Below are positions 7,654 to 14,590 of a DNA stretch of 14,597 nt, one piece after another (position 1 is the first letter of the stretch; every line of letters starts with the position of its first letter). Both the position numbers and the translations under genes were made by a program. The notes under the pieces were generated by a model, which made no database searches, was not told the DNA's origin, and was given only the letters and a program-made list of their open reading frames with translations. Source of the stretch: Bacteroidota bacterium (GTDB taxonomy: Bacteria; Bacteroidota; Rhodothermia; Rhodothermales; UBA10348); NCBI GenBank assembly GCA_004356385.1, contig SMXL01000141.1, positions 1 through 14,597 on the forward strand, read 5' to 3'.

Positions 7654-8454
7654 TCACCTCAACTTGGAAGGATAAACGCGCCGGAGCATGAACCGGTAGA
7701 GCTGTGGGAAAAACCGGTAAACGTAGACCGCCCCGACGTGTGGCCACCCTATTTTTATAACGGATCGCTTTCGCTTTATCGCACGAACAATTTTTTCGGC
7801 GCAGACTTCGGCAGGCATCCCTTTGACATGGGTCATGTCCATCCGGGCGTGGTCACGACCATCTCCGCGAAGAGAATGCAGTGGGATTTCGGTCTGAACG
7901 TATCCGGGACAAATCATCGTAACGTAAATCCCCTCTGGCCACATTTCTGCCCGTAAAGACTCGAAATAACCGTGTAGTGCGTGCTTCGATGCCGCATACG
8001 AAGACCGAGAAGGTGTGCTGACATACCCCATCAGACTGCTGACTACGACCACGTGACCCGATCTGCGTTCGACCATACCCGGCAAGACGCAGTGTGTCAT
8101 GGAAAGTGTTCCGAAATAGTTCACCTCCATGATCCTTCTTTCCACTTCAGGACGCGTATCCAGTATGTTCGATCGTTGACTGATTCCAGCGTTATTGATA
8201 AGAATGTCCACGCGACCGAATCGATCGACGATCAAATCATGGGCCTGGCTGTGGGTATCCTCTCGAGTGATGTCGAGCGGTAGTACGAGATGGTTTTCGG
8301 GGTATTGACACGAGTCGTGGACTTCCTGGAGTCGATCTACCCGCCTTGCTGACATCACGACGGAGGCACCGCGTTTGTCATACGCAAGTGCCAAGGCAGC
8401 GCCGATCCCCGAAGAAGCTCCGGTTATCCAAACAACTTTGTCAGAGAAACTCAT
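7654..8454 (-). CDS. Short-chain dehydrogenase/reductase (SDR), classical type
   Basis: This is an NAD(P)-dependent oxidoreductase of 266 aa with an ATG start at 8454. The cofactor-binding motif is TGASSGIG at residues 11-18, the structural NNAG is at 87-90, the catalytic Ser is at about 140, and YAASK supplies Tyr153 and Lys157. ARR at 36-38 after the second strand suggests NADPH preference. The C-terminal tail (about 236-266) is rich in aromatic and basic residues (Y-V-Y-R-F-F-P, R-F-M-L-R-R) and may contact membrane, as in DHRS7-like SDRs. The substrate is unknown. The gene is followed on the same strand, 91 bp on, by the MGG-ladder gene. The call is secure at family level only. Confidence 0.93.
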   Translation of the reverse strand: MSFSDKVVWITGASSGIGAALALAYDKRGASVVMSARRVDRLQEVHDSCQYPENHLVLPLDITREDTHSQAHDLIVDRFGRVDILINNAGISQRSNILDTRPEVERRIMEVNYFGTLSMTHCVLPGMVERRSGHVVVVSSLMGYVSTPSRSSYAASKHALHGYFESLRAEMWPEGIYVTMICPGYVQTEIPLHSLRGDGRDHARMDMTHVKGMPAEVCAEKIVRAIKRKRSVIKIGWPHVGAVYVYRFFPQLYRFMLRRVYPSKLR

Positions 8455-8581
8455 CTCCGTAAGGCAATACGGGAATATGCGCGAAAAAGGATCCGTGCGG
8501 TCAAAGATCCTCGGTCAAGAAATGACAGAATAGGAAAACGGGAAATGGATGTTTTGGAAATAGAGGCTAAGTGAACGTCAG

Positions 8582-8851
8582 TCAGGAAGCGTTTTGTACC
8601 CGCTGACGAAACATGACGGGCACCATATGTCCGTCTGGCGCTCCGATCTGAACCAATTCCCACTGCGGGTCATACGAATTAATCATCGATCGTAAACGCT
8701 CAATTCGTCGATCCGGGTCGGTTCCGCCCTTAGTCCAGTCAAATGCCTTCACACGGTAGTTCATGAGTCGGGTTTTTCCGTTTACCGTGACCTCAACTTC
8801 TACAGTCTGATCCTCGCGCATTGAAGGAACGTGTATGCAGATTTCATTCAT
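8582..8851 (-). CDS. Small hypothetical protein, 89 aa
   Basis: I do not recognise this protein. It reads from an ATG at 8851 to a TGA at 8582. The first half looks like a beta-rich unit (ICIHVPSM, TVEVEVTVNGKTRLMNYRV), and the middle carries a D-W-T-K-G-G segment followed by a charged helix, R-R-I-E-R-L-R-S-M-I. The C-terminus has GAPDGHMVPVMFRQR. It has no signal peptide or membrane segment. It lies downstream of the ABC ATPase gene (126 bp) and upstream of the SDR (127 bp), both on the same strand. Plausible codon use, a good fit in the gap between neighbours and a protein-like pattern support a real gene. A longer overlapping frame at 8451-8663 looks like a shadow. Confidence 0.6.
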   Translation of the reverse strand: MNEICIHVPSMREDQTVEVEVTVNGKTRLMNYRVKAFDWTKGGTDPDRRIERLRSMINSYDPQWELVQIGAPDGHMVPVMFRQRVQNAS

Positions 8852-8886
8852 TAAACCAAACGCACTTTAGTGGGCGTATTACACAG

Positions 8887-8947
8887 GATTTACGGATCAC
8901 GTCGCCCGCTCGCATCAGCAAGAGACGACGAGAATGAATCCGTAATC
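8887..8947. other. Long imperfect inverted repeat between the ABC ATPase gene and the 89-aa ORF
   Basis: GATTTACGGAT at 8887-8897 pairs with ATCCGTAATC at 8938-8947, giving ten base pairs with one bulged T. Inside the 40-nt interior, CGTCG at 8900-8904 can pair with CGACG at 8926-8930, which extends the hairpin. On the minus strand the element lies about 30 nt past the ATPase stop and about 35 nt before the 89-aa ORF. No U-run follows either arm, so it does not look like a classic intrinsic terminator. It could be a transcript-end structure or a leader. Confidence 0.45.
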
Positions 8948-8977
8948 TAGAAAATAAGGACCCCTGCTCAAACAGGA

Positions 8978-9682
8978 CTATTCGCCAGCCTGATGGATGT
9001 AATGGCTCTGTATAAAGTTTTCCGTAACAACATGGCCGTCGAACAGGTGAATCACGCGCTGAGAATACTCGGCGTCGGCGGGGGAGTGCGTGACCATGAT
9101 AATCGTCGTACCGGCTTCATTCATCTGAGTCAGCAAATTCATCACTTCCTCGCCATGCGTCGAATCCAGGTTTCCTGTGGGCTCGTCAGCAAGAATCAGT
9201 TTCGGTCCGGCCACCACAGCTCGGGCGATCGCCACACGCTGCTGCTGTCCACCAGAAAGCTGCTGAGGGAAGTGCCCCTGCCGGTGCACGATTTGAACGG
9301 ACTCAAGAGCGGCGTTAACCCGTGCCTTGCGCTCATCTGACCCCATACCCAGGTAAAGTAGAGGTAGCTCAACATTTTCATATACGGTCAGCTCATCGAT
9401 CAGATTAAAGCTCTGGAAGACGAAACCAATATTGCCTTTTCGAAGCTGAGCTCGGTGCCTCTCAGACAGATTGGATACCTCCGTACCCATGAATTCGAAC
9501 TCACCGTCGGTCGGGTTGTCGAGCAATCCGAGAATATTCAGAAGGGTTGACTTTCCGCACCCTGAAGGACCCATTACGGAAACAAATTCGCCCTCCTTGA
9601 TTTCGATATTCACGTTGTTTAAAGCGGTTGTCTCCACTTCTTCGGTGACGTACGACTTTTTGAGATTATTCGTTTTAATCAT
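8978..9682 (-). CDS. ABC transporter ATP-binding protein, MacB/LolD type
   Basis: This 234-aa ATPase powers an ABC transporter from the cytoplasmic face. The motifs are complete: Walker [10 protein letters not shown] (38-46), Q-loop Gln90, signature LSGGQQQR (142-149), Walker B LILADE (162-167), D-loop at NLDS (171-174) and switch His199. The helical segment with F-V-F-Q-S-F-N-L and E-N-V-E-L-P-L is typical of MacB/LolD/FtsE-like ATPases, which pair with FtsX-type permeases for export or lipoprotein release. The ATG at 9682 is the natural start. The gene lies 123 bp downstream of a HlyD-like adaptor on the same strand, matching a MacA-type adaptor plus ATPase. No permease gene is present on either side, so the membrane subunit must be encoded elsewhere or has been lost. 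Transported substrate unknown. Confidence 0.95.
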   Translation of the reverse strand: MIKTNNLKKSYVTEEVETTALNNVNIEIKEGEFVSVMGPSGCGKSTLLNILGLLDNPTDGEFEFMGTEVSNLSERHRAQLRKGNIGFVFQSFNLIDELTVYENVELPLLYLGMGSDERKARVNAALESVQIVHRQGHFPQQLSGGQQQRVAIARAVVAGPKLILADEPTGNLDSTHGEEVMNLLTQMNEAGTTIIMVTHSPADAEYSQRVIHLFDGHVVTENFIQSHYIHQAGE

Positions 9683-9723
9683 TGTTCTTGCTAATCCAGG
9701 TGTGTCAATTCTTGAAATTCGTA

Positions 9724-9756
9724 GGGGAGTCCATTTTCATATCGTTTAGACACCCC
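9724..9756. other. Imperfect inverted repeat between adaptor and ATPase genes
   Basis: GGGGAGTC at 9724-9731 faces GACACCCC at 9749-9756. This gives seven pairs around one A/A mismatch with a 17-nt AT-rich loop. It lies in the 123-bp gap between the adaptor stop and the ATPase start, 42 nt before the ATPase ATG. A partial terminator or an operator for separate control of the ATPase are both possible; neither is shown. Confidence 0.3.
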
Positions 9757-9805
9757 AATAGGTTACAATTGTTTGCAATGCTGCTCCAGATTGTTGGGAA
9801 TCCGG

Positions 9806-11167
9806 CTACTTAAAAACCAATCGGTCTGCTTCGTTAAACGTTTCGTACGACGAGGATACAACCTCTTCTCCGGGCTCCAGGCCTTCTAGAACCTCATACA
9901 CTTCTAGATTCTTTCGACCGATCCGAATCGCCCGTTTCTCAGCGAAATCGCCAGACTCGTCGACTACGTAGATCCAGTTACCGCCCGTCGTCTGATAAAA
10001 TCCTCCGAGAGGTATTACCGTGGCTTCAGCCGGCTCACTCATCTCCAGTTTGAACCGAATGGTTTGACCGCGCCGGGTACCCTCTGGAGTTTCTATAAAG
10101 TCGAGGTCGATCGTAAATCGTCCGGCCGTGACTTCCGGATACACACGGCGGACGATCATCTCGTAAACTCGCCCGTCAATCGCCGTGGATATGGCCCTTT
10201 GACCCTTTTGGACCCGTCGAATGTGAAATTCGTCAATTCCAGCCTCCACCTTTATGCCGTCGAGCATGTCGATTTGCCCGAATCGAAACCCAGGCGCCTT
10301 CTGCTGACCAAGTTCGGCGTTTAGCTGTGACAGTTGTCCCGACACCGGTGCAAGGAGGATCAGGTTTTCGAGGCGTTGCTGAACGAGTTGAAAGTTTTCC
10401 TCCATTCTTCCGATCGCGTCTTCCATTTGATCGATCTGAATGGCCTGGCGAAGGGAGTCTCCCTGATAGGCTTCAATGGTCAGAGATCGATTTCGGACCC
10501 AGTAGTCGTATTCGTCGTGGACCCGGTAGTATTCCTGTTCTGAAATCGCTTTTCGATTGAACAAGTCTTCGTTACGATCCACATCGCGTTTCAGGGTTTT
10601 AATCCGATAATCCATGTTCGTCAGGTCTTGACGGGTACGGAGATTATTCTGCTCGACCGAAAATCGAGTCTGTTCTAACCGGTTTATTTGCTCAATTCGG
10701 GATGTCTCCGAGCTGAAAAGTTGCAACTGGAGGGATGCGTTCGTCAGCTTCAGAATGGGCTGTCCTTTCTCTACGATTTCACCCTCCAGAACATAAATCT
10801 CTTCAATCCGGCCCCCGGATTCGGCGTCCAGAAAAAACGTTGTGCTTGGAAGAACATTTCCGGTTCCAGGGATCATTTCCTGAAATGGTGCAAATTCGAC
10901 CTGGGTTATCGACAGGCGCTCTAAATCAACGTTAAGTTTTCGTCCTCCTGCGTTGGCGGAGATTCCCCAAAAAATGAGAGCGAGAAAGGCCACCCCGCCG
11001 ATCACTGAGAGAATTCGATTGGTGTTCCAAAACTTTTTCTCAATCTTGCGGTCCATTCCTTCTCCGATGCCCATGCCGGGTTTCGGATCGGGAGCCTGGT
11101 AACCGGAGCCACGTGGAGCCAGTAGTGGCGCGATTGAACTCTTTGGAGATTTAGTTTCAGTCGTCAT
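9806..11167 (-). CDS. HlyD/MacA-like periplasmic adaptor protein
   Basis: This is a membrane-fusion (adaptor) protein that links an inner-membrane exporter to the periplasm or outer membrane. From the ATG at 11167 it is 453 aa. One transmembrane helix spans about residues 51-69. It is followed by the first lipoyl half (about 112-143), a long coiled coil (about 145-268, Gln/Arg/Glu-rich), the second lipoyl half (LLAPVSGQLS, 271-280), a beta-barrel region (about 305-380) and a membrane-proximal end. Many relatives begin at the equivalent of MDRKIEKKFW, here Met38 (ATG at 11056). That codon is preceded by CGGAGAAGGA, a good ribosome binding site, so the 37-residue Pro-rich extension may be untranslated. 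I keep the longer frame because its codons look coding. The ATPase gene follows; the pair suggests a MacAB-like exporter lacking its permease here. Confidence 0.92.
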   Translation of the reverse strand: MTTETKSPKSSIAPLLAPRGSGYQAPDPKPGMGIGEGMDRKIEKKFWNTNRILSVIGGVAFLALIFWGISANAGGRKLNVDLERLSITQVEFAPFQEMIPGTGNVLPSTTFFLDAESGGRIEEIYVLEGEIVEKGQPILKLTNASLQLQLFSSETSRIEQINRLEQTRFSVEQNNLRTRQDLTNMDYRIKTLKRDVDRNEDLFNRKAISEQEYYRVHDEYDYWVRNRSLTIEAYQGDSLRQAIQIDQMEDAIGRMEENFQLVQQRLENLILLAPVSGQLSQLNAELGQQKAPGFRFGQIDMLDGIKVEAGIDEFHIRRVQKGQRAISTAIDGRVYEMIVRRVYPEVTAGRFTIDLDFIETPEGTRRGQTIRFKLEMSEPAEATVIPLGGFYQTTGGNWIYVVDESGDFAEKRAIRIGRKNLEVYEVLEGLEPGEEVVSSSYETFNEADRLVFK

Positions 11168-11486
11168 GAAATGGGGCCGACTAGGACGGTCGGCGAGGGG
11201 TGAACGTGCTTTCGATAATTAAAATTTCGCTATGTGCTGTTCAGGTAGCAGCATAGACGCCTTCCTTCACGAAGAGAAGCACACTTTGTTGCAATCGTAC
11301 CCATAGGGGCAATAACGGACTGATATTGCCACGCGGAGTACGCTGACAGTATCCAGTAAGTACACCGACATCCTCGATGATCTTATCCATATGGTGGAAT
11401 TCCGTCGATAAAGTATTCGTCGTTTTATCTGCAGTACCTATTTTGGCAAGCCAACAAAACCAGGAGTACATAGTCTGTTCATAAGG
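11168..11486. other. Divergent intergenic region (319 bp) upstream of the adaptor gene and the Trp-rich gene
   Basis: This gap separates two divergent genes and should carry promoters for both. Near the adaptor start, GCCGAC at 11176-11181 pairs with GTCGGC at 11189-11194 (six pairs, 7-nt loop), which would be a hairpin in the adaptor leader. Further out, TGCTG at 11235-11239 pairs with CAGCA at 11249-11253. The stretch 11213-11232 is AT-rich. I could not identify a convincing promoter. A 76-codon minus-strand frame (11241-11471) fits the gap, but I do not support it as a gene. Confidence 0.35.
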
Positions 11487-11930
11487 ATGGGTCGAATCAT
11501 CAATACAGGTGATACTGCAGCAAAGCGAAGGCGCGCCCACCGACGCTCGTGTGCGGAAGTGCTTCATCTTCTGGCCAAAGGGAATTCCTTCGATGAGGAG
11601 GCTCAGGATATGACGGCGTTTCTGGTGTTCAGCCTGAGAGGTATCGCGAAAACGATTGAGGAAAGCGCCCAGTCCTGGGATGACAAGAATTATTGGAAAA
11701 AGGCCGAAGGGCTCCGTCATAAATGGCGGTGGGCACATCTTGCCGCTGAAGACCTCCAGAACCTGGTTGCAGAGGGCAAATGGCAGCTGGTTCCTCCTGC
11801 GCTTATCGATCTGATTCCACATTTTATGGATGTGAACGTTCAGACGATTACCCGCAGCCCAGATTGGTGGGTCGGCGCCAGGAGATCACTTCTGAAAGAA
11901 TTGCAGGAAGAGGAGGGGCTGGTCTTGTGA
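11487..11930 (+). CDS. Conserved-looking hypothetical protein, Trp-rich, 147 aa
   Basis: I do not recognise a named family. The ATG at 11487 gives MGRIINTGDT; the frame is closed by a TAA at 11409 and has no other usual start codon before 11487. The protein looks helical and cytosolic, with no signal peptide or membrane helix. The N-terminus is basic (AKRRRAHRRSC, 12-22), the middle carries WDDKNYWKKAEGLRHKWRW (64-82), and the end has DWWVGARRSLL (126-136). Seven Trp in 147 residues is a high count and suggests a conserved core or binding surface. Its TGA overlaps the GTG start of the YqgE gene by 4 nt, and the YqgE ribosome binding site lies inside its last codons. This strongly indicates co-translation and perhaps a shared role. 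A large minus-strand ORF across its first part is a shadow. Confidence 0.8.
   Translation: MGRIINTGDTAAKRRRAHRRSCAEVLHLLAKGNSFDEEAQDMTAFLVFSLRGIAKTIEESAQSWDDKNYWKKAEGLRHKWRWAHLAAEDLQNLVAEGKWQLVPPALIDLIPHFMDVNVQTITRSPDWWVGARRSLLKELQEEEGLVL
11911..11918 (+). promoter_or_regulatory. Shine-Dalgarno sequence for yqgE, inside the upstream gene
   Basis: AGGAGGGG lies 8 nt before the GTG at 11927. It is the strongest ribosome binding site I see in the window and decides the YqgE start over the longer open frame that begins at 11780. Confidence 0.8.
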
Positions 11931-12493
11931 ATGGCAAACAGGAGATAGCCCTTGCCGCCGGAGTCATTCTCGTGGCGCCCCCGGTTCTGATCGATCCGAA
12001 TTTTCGTCGATCCGTAGTATTCGTATGCGAGCACACCTCTGAGGGAAGTTTCGGGCTCGTTCTCAATCACGACGTTTCCCTGGGGATGTCGGAACTGGTC
12101 GATGAGCTGTCTACTTTCAAGGACTCCGTTCGTATCGGTGGACCGGTTCAGCTCGATACGCTGCACTATTTGCACAGGTATGGAGACGAATTGCCCGGCG
12201 CATTGGAAATCGCCGATGGAATTTTTTGGGGAGGAGAGATTACGGAACTCCAGCAACTTCTTGTCGAGCAAAACCCGACCAGCGAAGATCTCCGATTTTT
12301 CCTCGGATATGCCGGCTGGACCGACGGTCAGCTCGAAGAAGAAATCAACGCGGGAGGGTGGTTACTGCTTCCACCGAGCAAGAAGTTGGTTTTTGATGTC
12401 GATCCATCTTCTCTTTGGCGCGAATCAATGTTGGCTCTGGGAGGGGAATTCGCCTTGCTGGTGAACTATCCGGACCATCCGAATATGAATTGA
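11927..12493 (+). CDS. YqgE/AlgH family protein
   Basis: YqgE/AlgH proteins are small, compact alpha/beta proteins whose molecular role is not established. AlgH was linked to alginate regulation in Pseudomonas. The GTG at 11927 gives 188 aa, the usual length (E. coli YqgE is about 187), and is backed by a strong ribosome binding site. Family hallmarks are present in order: P-N-F-R-R-S-V-V-F-V-C-E-H (24-36), GLVLN (43-47), GGPV (71-74), FLGYAGWTDGQLEEEI (125-140) and W144-LL with a following P-P. No signal peptide or membrane segment is seen. The gene overlaps the upstream hypothetical gene by GTGA, so its translation is probably coupled. It converges with the SDR gene at 12552, with 58 bp between. 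Confidence 0.94.
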   Translation: MNGKQEIALAAGVILVAPPVLIDPNFRRSVVFVCEHTSEGSFGLVLNHDVSLGMSELVDELSTFKDSVRIGGPVQLDTLHYLHRYGDELPGALEIADGIFWGGEITELQQLLVEQNPTSEDLRFFLGYAGWTDGQLEEEINAGGWLLLPPSKKLVFDVDPSSLWRESMLALGGEFALLVNYPDHPNMN

Positions 12494-12551
12494 TGGGCTG
12501 ACGAATCGCCTCGATACGGACGCGCCTCTAAATAATTCGACCAATTCTGGC

Positions 12552-13268
12552 CTAGATATCGCCTAGTTGCGGCCTCAGTAAGATCTCCTCTACGACCGTG
12601 CGCTCGCTCATCTGAAAAGCTGCAAGAACTGCCGCGGCAATATCCTCGGGCGGCATGAGTCGTTCATCCGGAAATCCGGAGCCATCCCAGCTGGCGGTAC
12701 GTGTTGCGCCGGGTAGAATCGCCGTCACTCGGACGCCGTCCTCTTTGGTTTCTTCCCGGATGGCTCTTGCCAACCCCAACAGGCCGTGTTTGGATGCACA
12801 ATAAGCGATTCCACGAGGATACCCTCTCATGGACGCGACGGAGGCCATGAAGATCACGTGCCCGCTGCCCGCTGAAATCATTTCCGGTACGATCTGCGAG
12901 CTTATCAAGAATGCGCTCGTAAGATTCACATCCATCTGAAATCGATACTGTTCAATCGTGGTGTCGCTGATCCCGCCCGGCTGAAACGTACCGGCATTGT
13001 TAATAAGTGCAGTTGGCGTTCCAGATTCGGACAATAGCTCGTCGCAGGTTTTTTTTACGGCGTCTGGATTGGTAAGATCGCACGGGTAAATATGCGCGTC
13101 GGCTCCCTCCTTATTGCAGGCATCCGCTACGGTCTGGAGTCGCTCCGTATTTCTTGCTAGAAGTGATAGTGTGGCCCCGGGGAGAGCAGTGGAAAATGTT
13201 CGTGCAATCGCCTCGCCTATCCCCTGACTGGCGCCCGTAATCAGAATGTGTTCTTTTTCGCTACTCAA
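12552..13268 (-). CDS. SDR oxidoreductase, probable sepiapterin reductase
   Basis: This 238-aa classical SDR has TGASQGIG at residues 11-18, LINNAG at 88-93, a catalytic Ser in FMASVAS (139-145), and YCASK with the Tyr and Lys near 155-159. ARN near 38-40 suggests NADPH. The C-terminus, PPEDIAAAVLAAF followed by ERTVVEEILLRPQLGDI, closely matches what I recall of Chlorobium tepidum sepiapterin reductase (MPEDIAAPV, SRTVVEEIILRP, GDI). That enzyme reduces the side chain of 6-pyruvoyl-tetrahydropterin to L-threo-tetrahydrobiopterin. The context fits: it lies 34 bp downstream of GTP cyclohydrolase I and in line with a PTPS gene. The start is a TTG at 13268, chosen because the dehydrogenase fold begins at once. 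A generic 3-oxoacyl reductase is the alternative. SDR family is certain; sepiapterin reductase is likely. Confidence 0.9.
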   Translation of the reverse strand: MSSEKEHILITGASQGIGEAIARTFSTALPGATLSLLARNTERLQTVADACNKEGADAHIYPCDLTNPDAVKKTCDELLSESGTPTALINNAGTFQPGGISDTTIEQYRFQMDVNLTSAFLISSQIVPEMISAGSGHVIFMASVASMRGYPRGIAYCASKHGLLGLARAIREETKEDGVRVTAILPGATRTASWDGSGFPDERLMPPEDIAAAVLAAFQMSERTVVEEILLRPQLGDI

Positions 13269-13302
13269 GAAGTCTCTCGTGTTGGCTAGCTCGGGACGGT
13301 GG

Positions 13303-13944
13303 TCAAACAGATGATCCGTTTCTGATCAGGCGCATGAATTCTGCGCGAGTGTCCGCATTTTCCATGAACACACCCGACATGGCACTCGTCGTCGAAATAC
13401 TGTGTTGTTTTTGCACGCCGCGCATGACCATACAGAGGTGCGTTGCCTCAATAACGACCGCGACGCCCTGAGGTTGGAGCACTTCCTGTATGATTTCCTG
13501 AATCTGAATCGTGAGCCGCTCCTGAACCTGGAGCCGCCTCGCAAACACGTCAACGACCCGAGGAAGCTTGCTCAGGCCAACGATTTTCCCATCCGGGATA
13601 TAGGCCACATGTGCTTTCCCGAAAAACGGGATCATATGATGTTCACACAGGCTGTGGATCTCGATGTCTTTCACGAGAATCATTTCGCAATAATCCTCTT
13701 GAAAAACAGCACTTTCCAGAATTTTTCGTGGGTCCATCTGGTACCCCTGAGTCAGGTATAGCATGGACTTTGCCACACGTTCAGGGGTTCGCAGAAGGCC
13801 TTCACGGTGTGGATCCTCTCCCATATGTTCCAGGAGCGCCTCGACATGAGGCGCCATCTCGCCGACGAGTCCTGCGTCGTACTGATGGCTCTCGTTGTAT
13901 CGTTTCTCTAGTAGTTCTTCCATTATTTCAAGATCAGTATTCAC
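13303..13944 (-). CDS. folE: GTP cyclohydrolase I
   Basis: This enzyme converts GTP to 7,8-dihydroneopterin triphosphate, the entry to folate and biopterin synthesis, and to queuosine by way of QueD. The frame from the GTG at 13944 gives 213 aa; an ATG at 13923 (MEELLEKRY) is an equally possible start. The zinc ligands are Cys100 and His103 in [20 protein letters not shown] (98-117) and Cys171 in HLCMVMRG (169-176). Substrate-loop segments GLSKLPR (123-129) and R-L-Q-V-Q-E-R-L-T (137-145) are intact, as is the C-terminal [10 protein letters not shown] region (184-193). This is the zinc-dependent FolE type, not FolE2. It sits between a PTPS gene (57-bp gap) and an SDR gene (34-bp gap), all on one strand, pointing to an operon for pterin cofactor synthesis. 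Confidence 0.97.
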   Translation of the reverse strand: MNTDLEIMEELLEKRYNESHQYDAGLVGEMAPHVEALLEHMGEDPHREGLLRTPERVAKSMLYLTQGYQMDPRKILESAVFQEDYCEMILVKDIEIHSLCEHHMIPFFGKAHVAYIPDGKIVGLSKLPRVVDVFARRLQVQERLTIQIQEIIQEVLQPQGVAVVIEATHLCMVMRGVQKQHSISTTSAMSGVFMENADTRAEFMRLIRNGSSV

Positions 13945-14001
13945 TTCCGGGTATCATTTACATATACGACATTTCTCGCCACGGCATTCGCCCTCTCCTT
14001 C

Positions 14002-14433
14002 TCAACTATCGTCCCCACTTCGTTCCCCACGATATTCAACCATATTCCGCTCCGTCTCCCAGAGCTTCACCGAGTACAGCTCTCCAGTCGGAATAGCGTC
14101 CTTCAACTCATTCCAAAAGGCGATTGCCACGTTCTCCGTAGAGGTGAGGATGCCGGTCAGAAAATCGACGTCCAGGTTAAGATTGGCATGGTCGCACTTA
14201 CTTAGGATTCGCTCCCCCACGATTCGTTTCAGCAAACCCAGATCAATTACATAACCAGTTTCGTCGTTGGGCGTCCCTGCGACGATTACTTCGAGCACGT
14301 AATTGTGGCCGTGCCAGTTGGCAGAGTTGCACTTGCCGTATTTTTCGGCATTCCACTCGTCTGATTTCTCAGGATTGTGAAGTCGATGCGCCGCATTAAA
14401 ATGTACGCGACGCGACACGTAGGCTCGTGGCAT
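14002..14433 (-). CDS. 6-pyruvoyl-tetrahydropterin synthase family protein, PTPS-II type
   Basis: This family (COG0720) acts on dihydroneopterin triphosphate. I chose the ATG at 14433 (143 aa), giving MPRAYVSRRVHFNAAHRL, the standard opening; a GTG at 14481 would add 16 poorly fitting residues. Zinc ligands are His16, His41 and His43; the catalytic Cys35 and the Asp81-His82 pair are present, as is Glu126 for pterin binding. The catalytic motif reads C-N-S-A-N-W-H-G-H, that is Cys, five residues, HGH. QueD enzymes have three residues there, while animal-type PTPS has five. The segments YGKCN and STENVAIAFWNEL also resemble animal PTPS more than E. coli QueD. With FolE and a sepiapterin-reductase-like SDR downstream, the tetrahydrobiopterin branch is the best reading; 6-carboxy-tetrahydropterin synthase is the alternative. 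Family secure, branch likely. Confidence 0.92.
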   Translation of the reverse strand: MPRAYVSRRVHFNAAHRLHNPEKSDEWNAEKYGKCNSANWHGHNYVLEVIVAGTPNDETGYVIDLGLLKRIVGERILSKCDHANLNLDVDFLTGILTSTENVAIAFWNELKDAIPTGELYSVKLWETERNMVEYRGERSGDDS

Positions 14434-14452
14434 ATGATCTGGATTCTGGGGT

Positions 14453-14590
14453 TTACGGCTCGCGTAAAAGCGTTTCCGCACATATTAAACCGGACAATTC
14501 GCTCGAACCGAGACCCGCAATCAACGTTCCAGCGATTTCGAGACCCGTAGGCCCCGATGGCGCATTGCTGAAGTGTACTGCCAAGGTGCG
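14453..14590 (-). pseudogene. Possible 3' end of an upstream gene or a 43-aa ORF, uncertain
   Basis: A minus-strand frame from the TTG at 14584 to the TAA at 14453-14455 encodes 43 residues including PSGPTGLEIAGTLIAGLG and S-G-L-I-C-A-E-T-L-L. The G-L-x-I-A-G followed by S-G-x-x-x-A-E-x-L-L pattern faintly recalls the C-terminal FAD-binding end of protoporphyrinogen oxidase or amine-oxidase proteins. It stops 19 bp before the chosen PTPS start, as a preceding operon gene would. However, an in-frame TAA at 14591-14593 cuts it off just inside the window edge, within a palindrome. It may be a truncated gene tail, a sequence-end artefact or chance. Confidence 0.25.

Noticed and set aside
11241..11822. 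A 193-codon minus-strand frame over the divergent gap and the Trp-rich gene
   Set aside because: Most of it is antisense to the coupled yqgE-upstream gene. The part in the gap (76 codons from an ATG at 11471) has no ribosome binding site and no family resemblance I can name.
14490..14515. A GGTTCGAGC string on the minus strand like a tRNA T-loop
   Set aside because: No flanking T-stem, acceptor stem, D-arm or anticodon arm can be formed around it.
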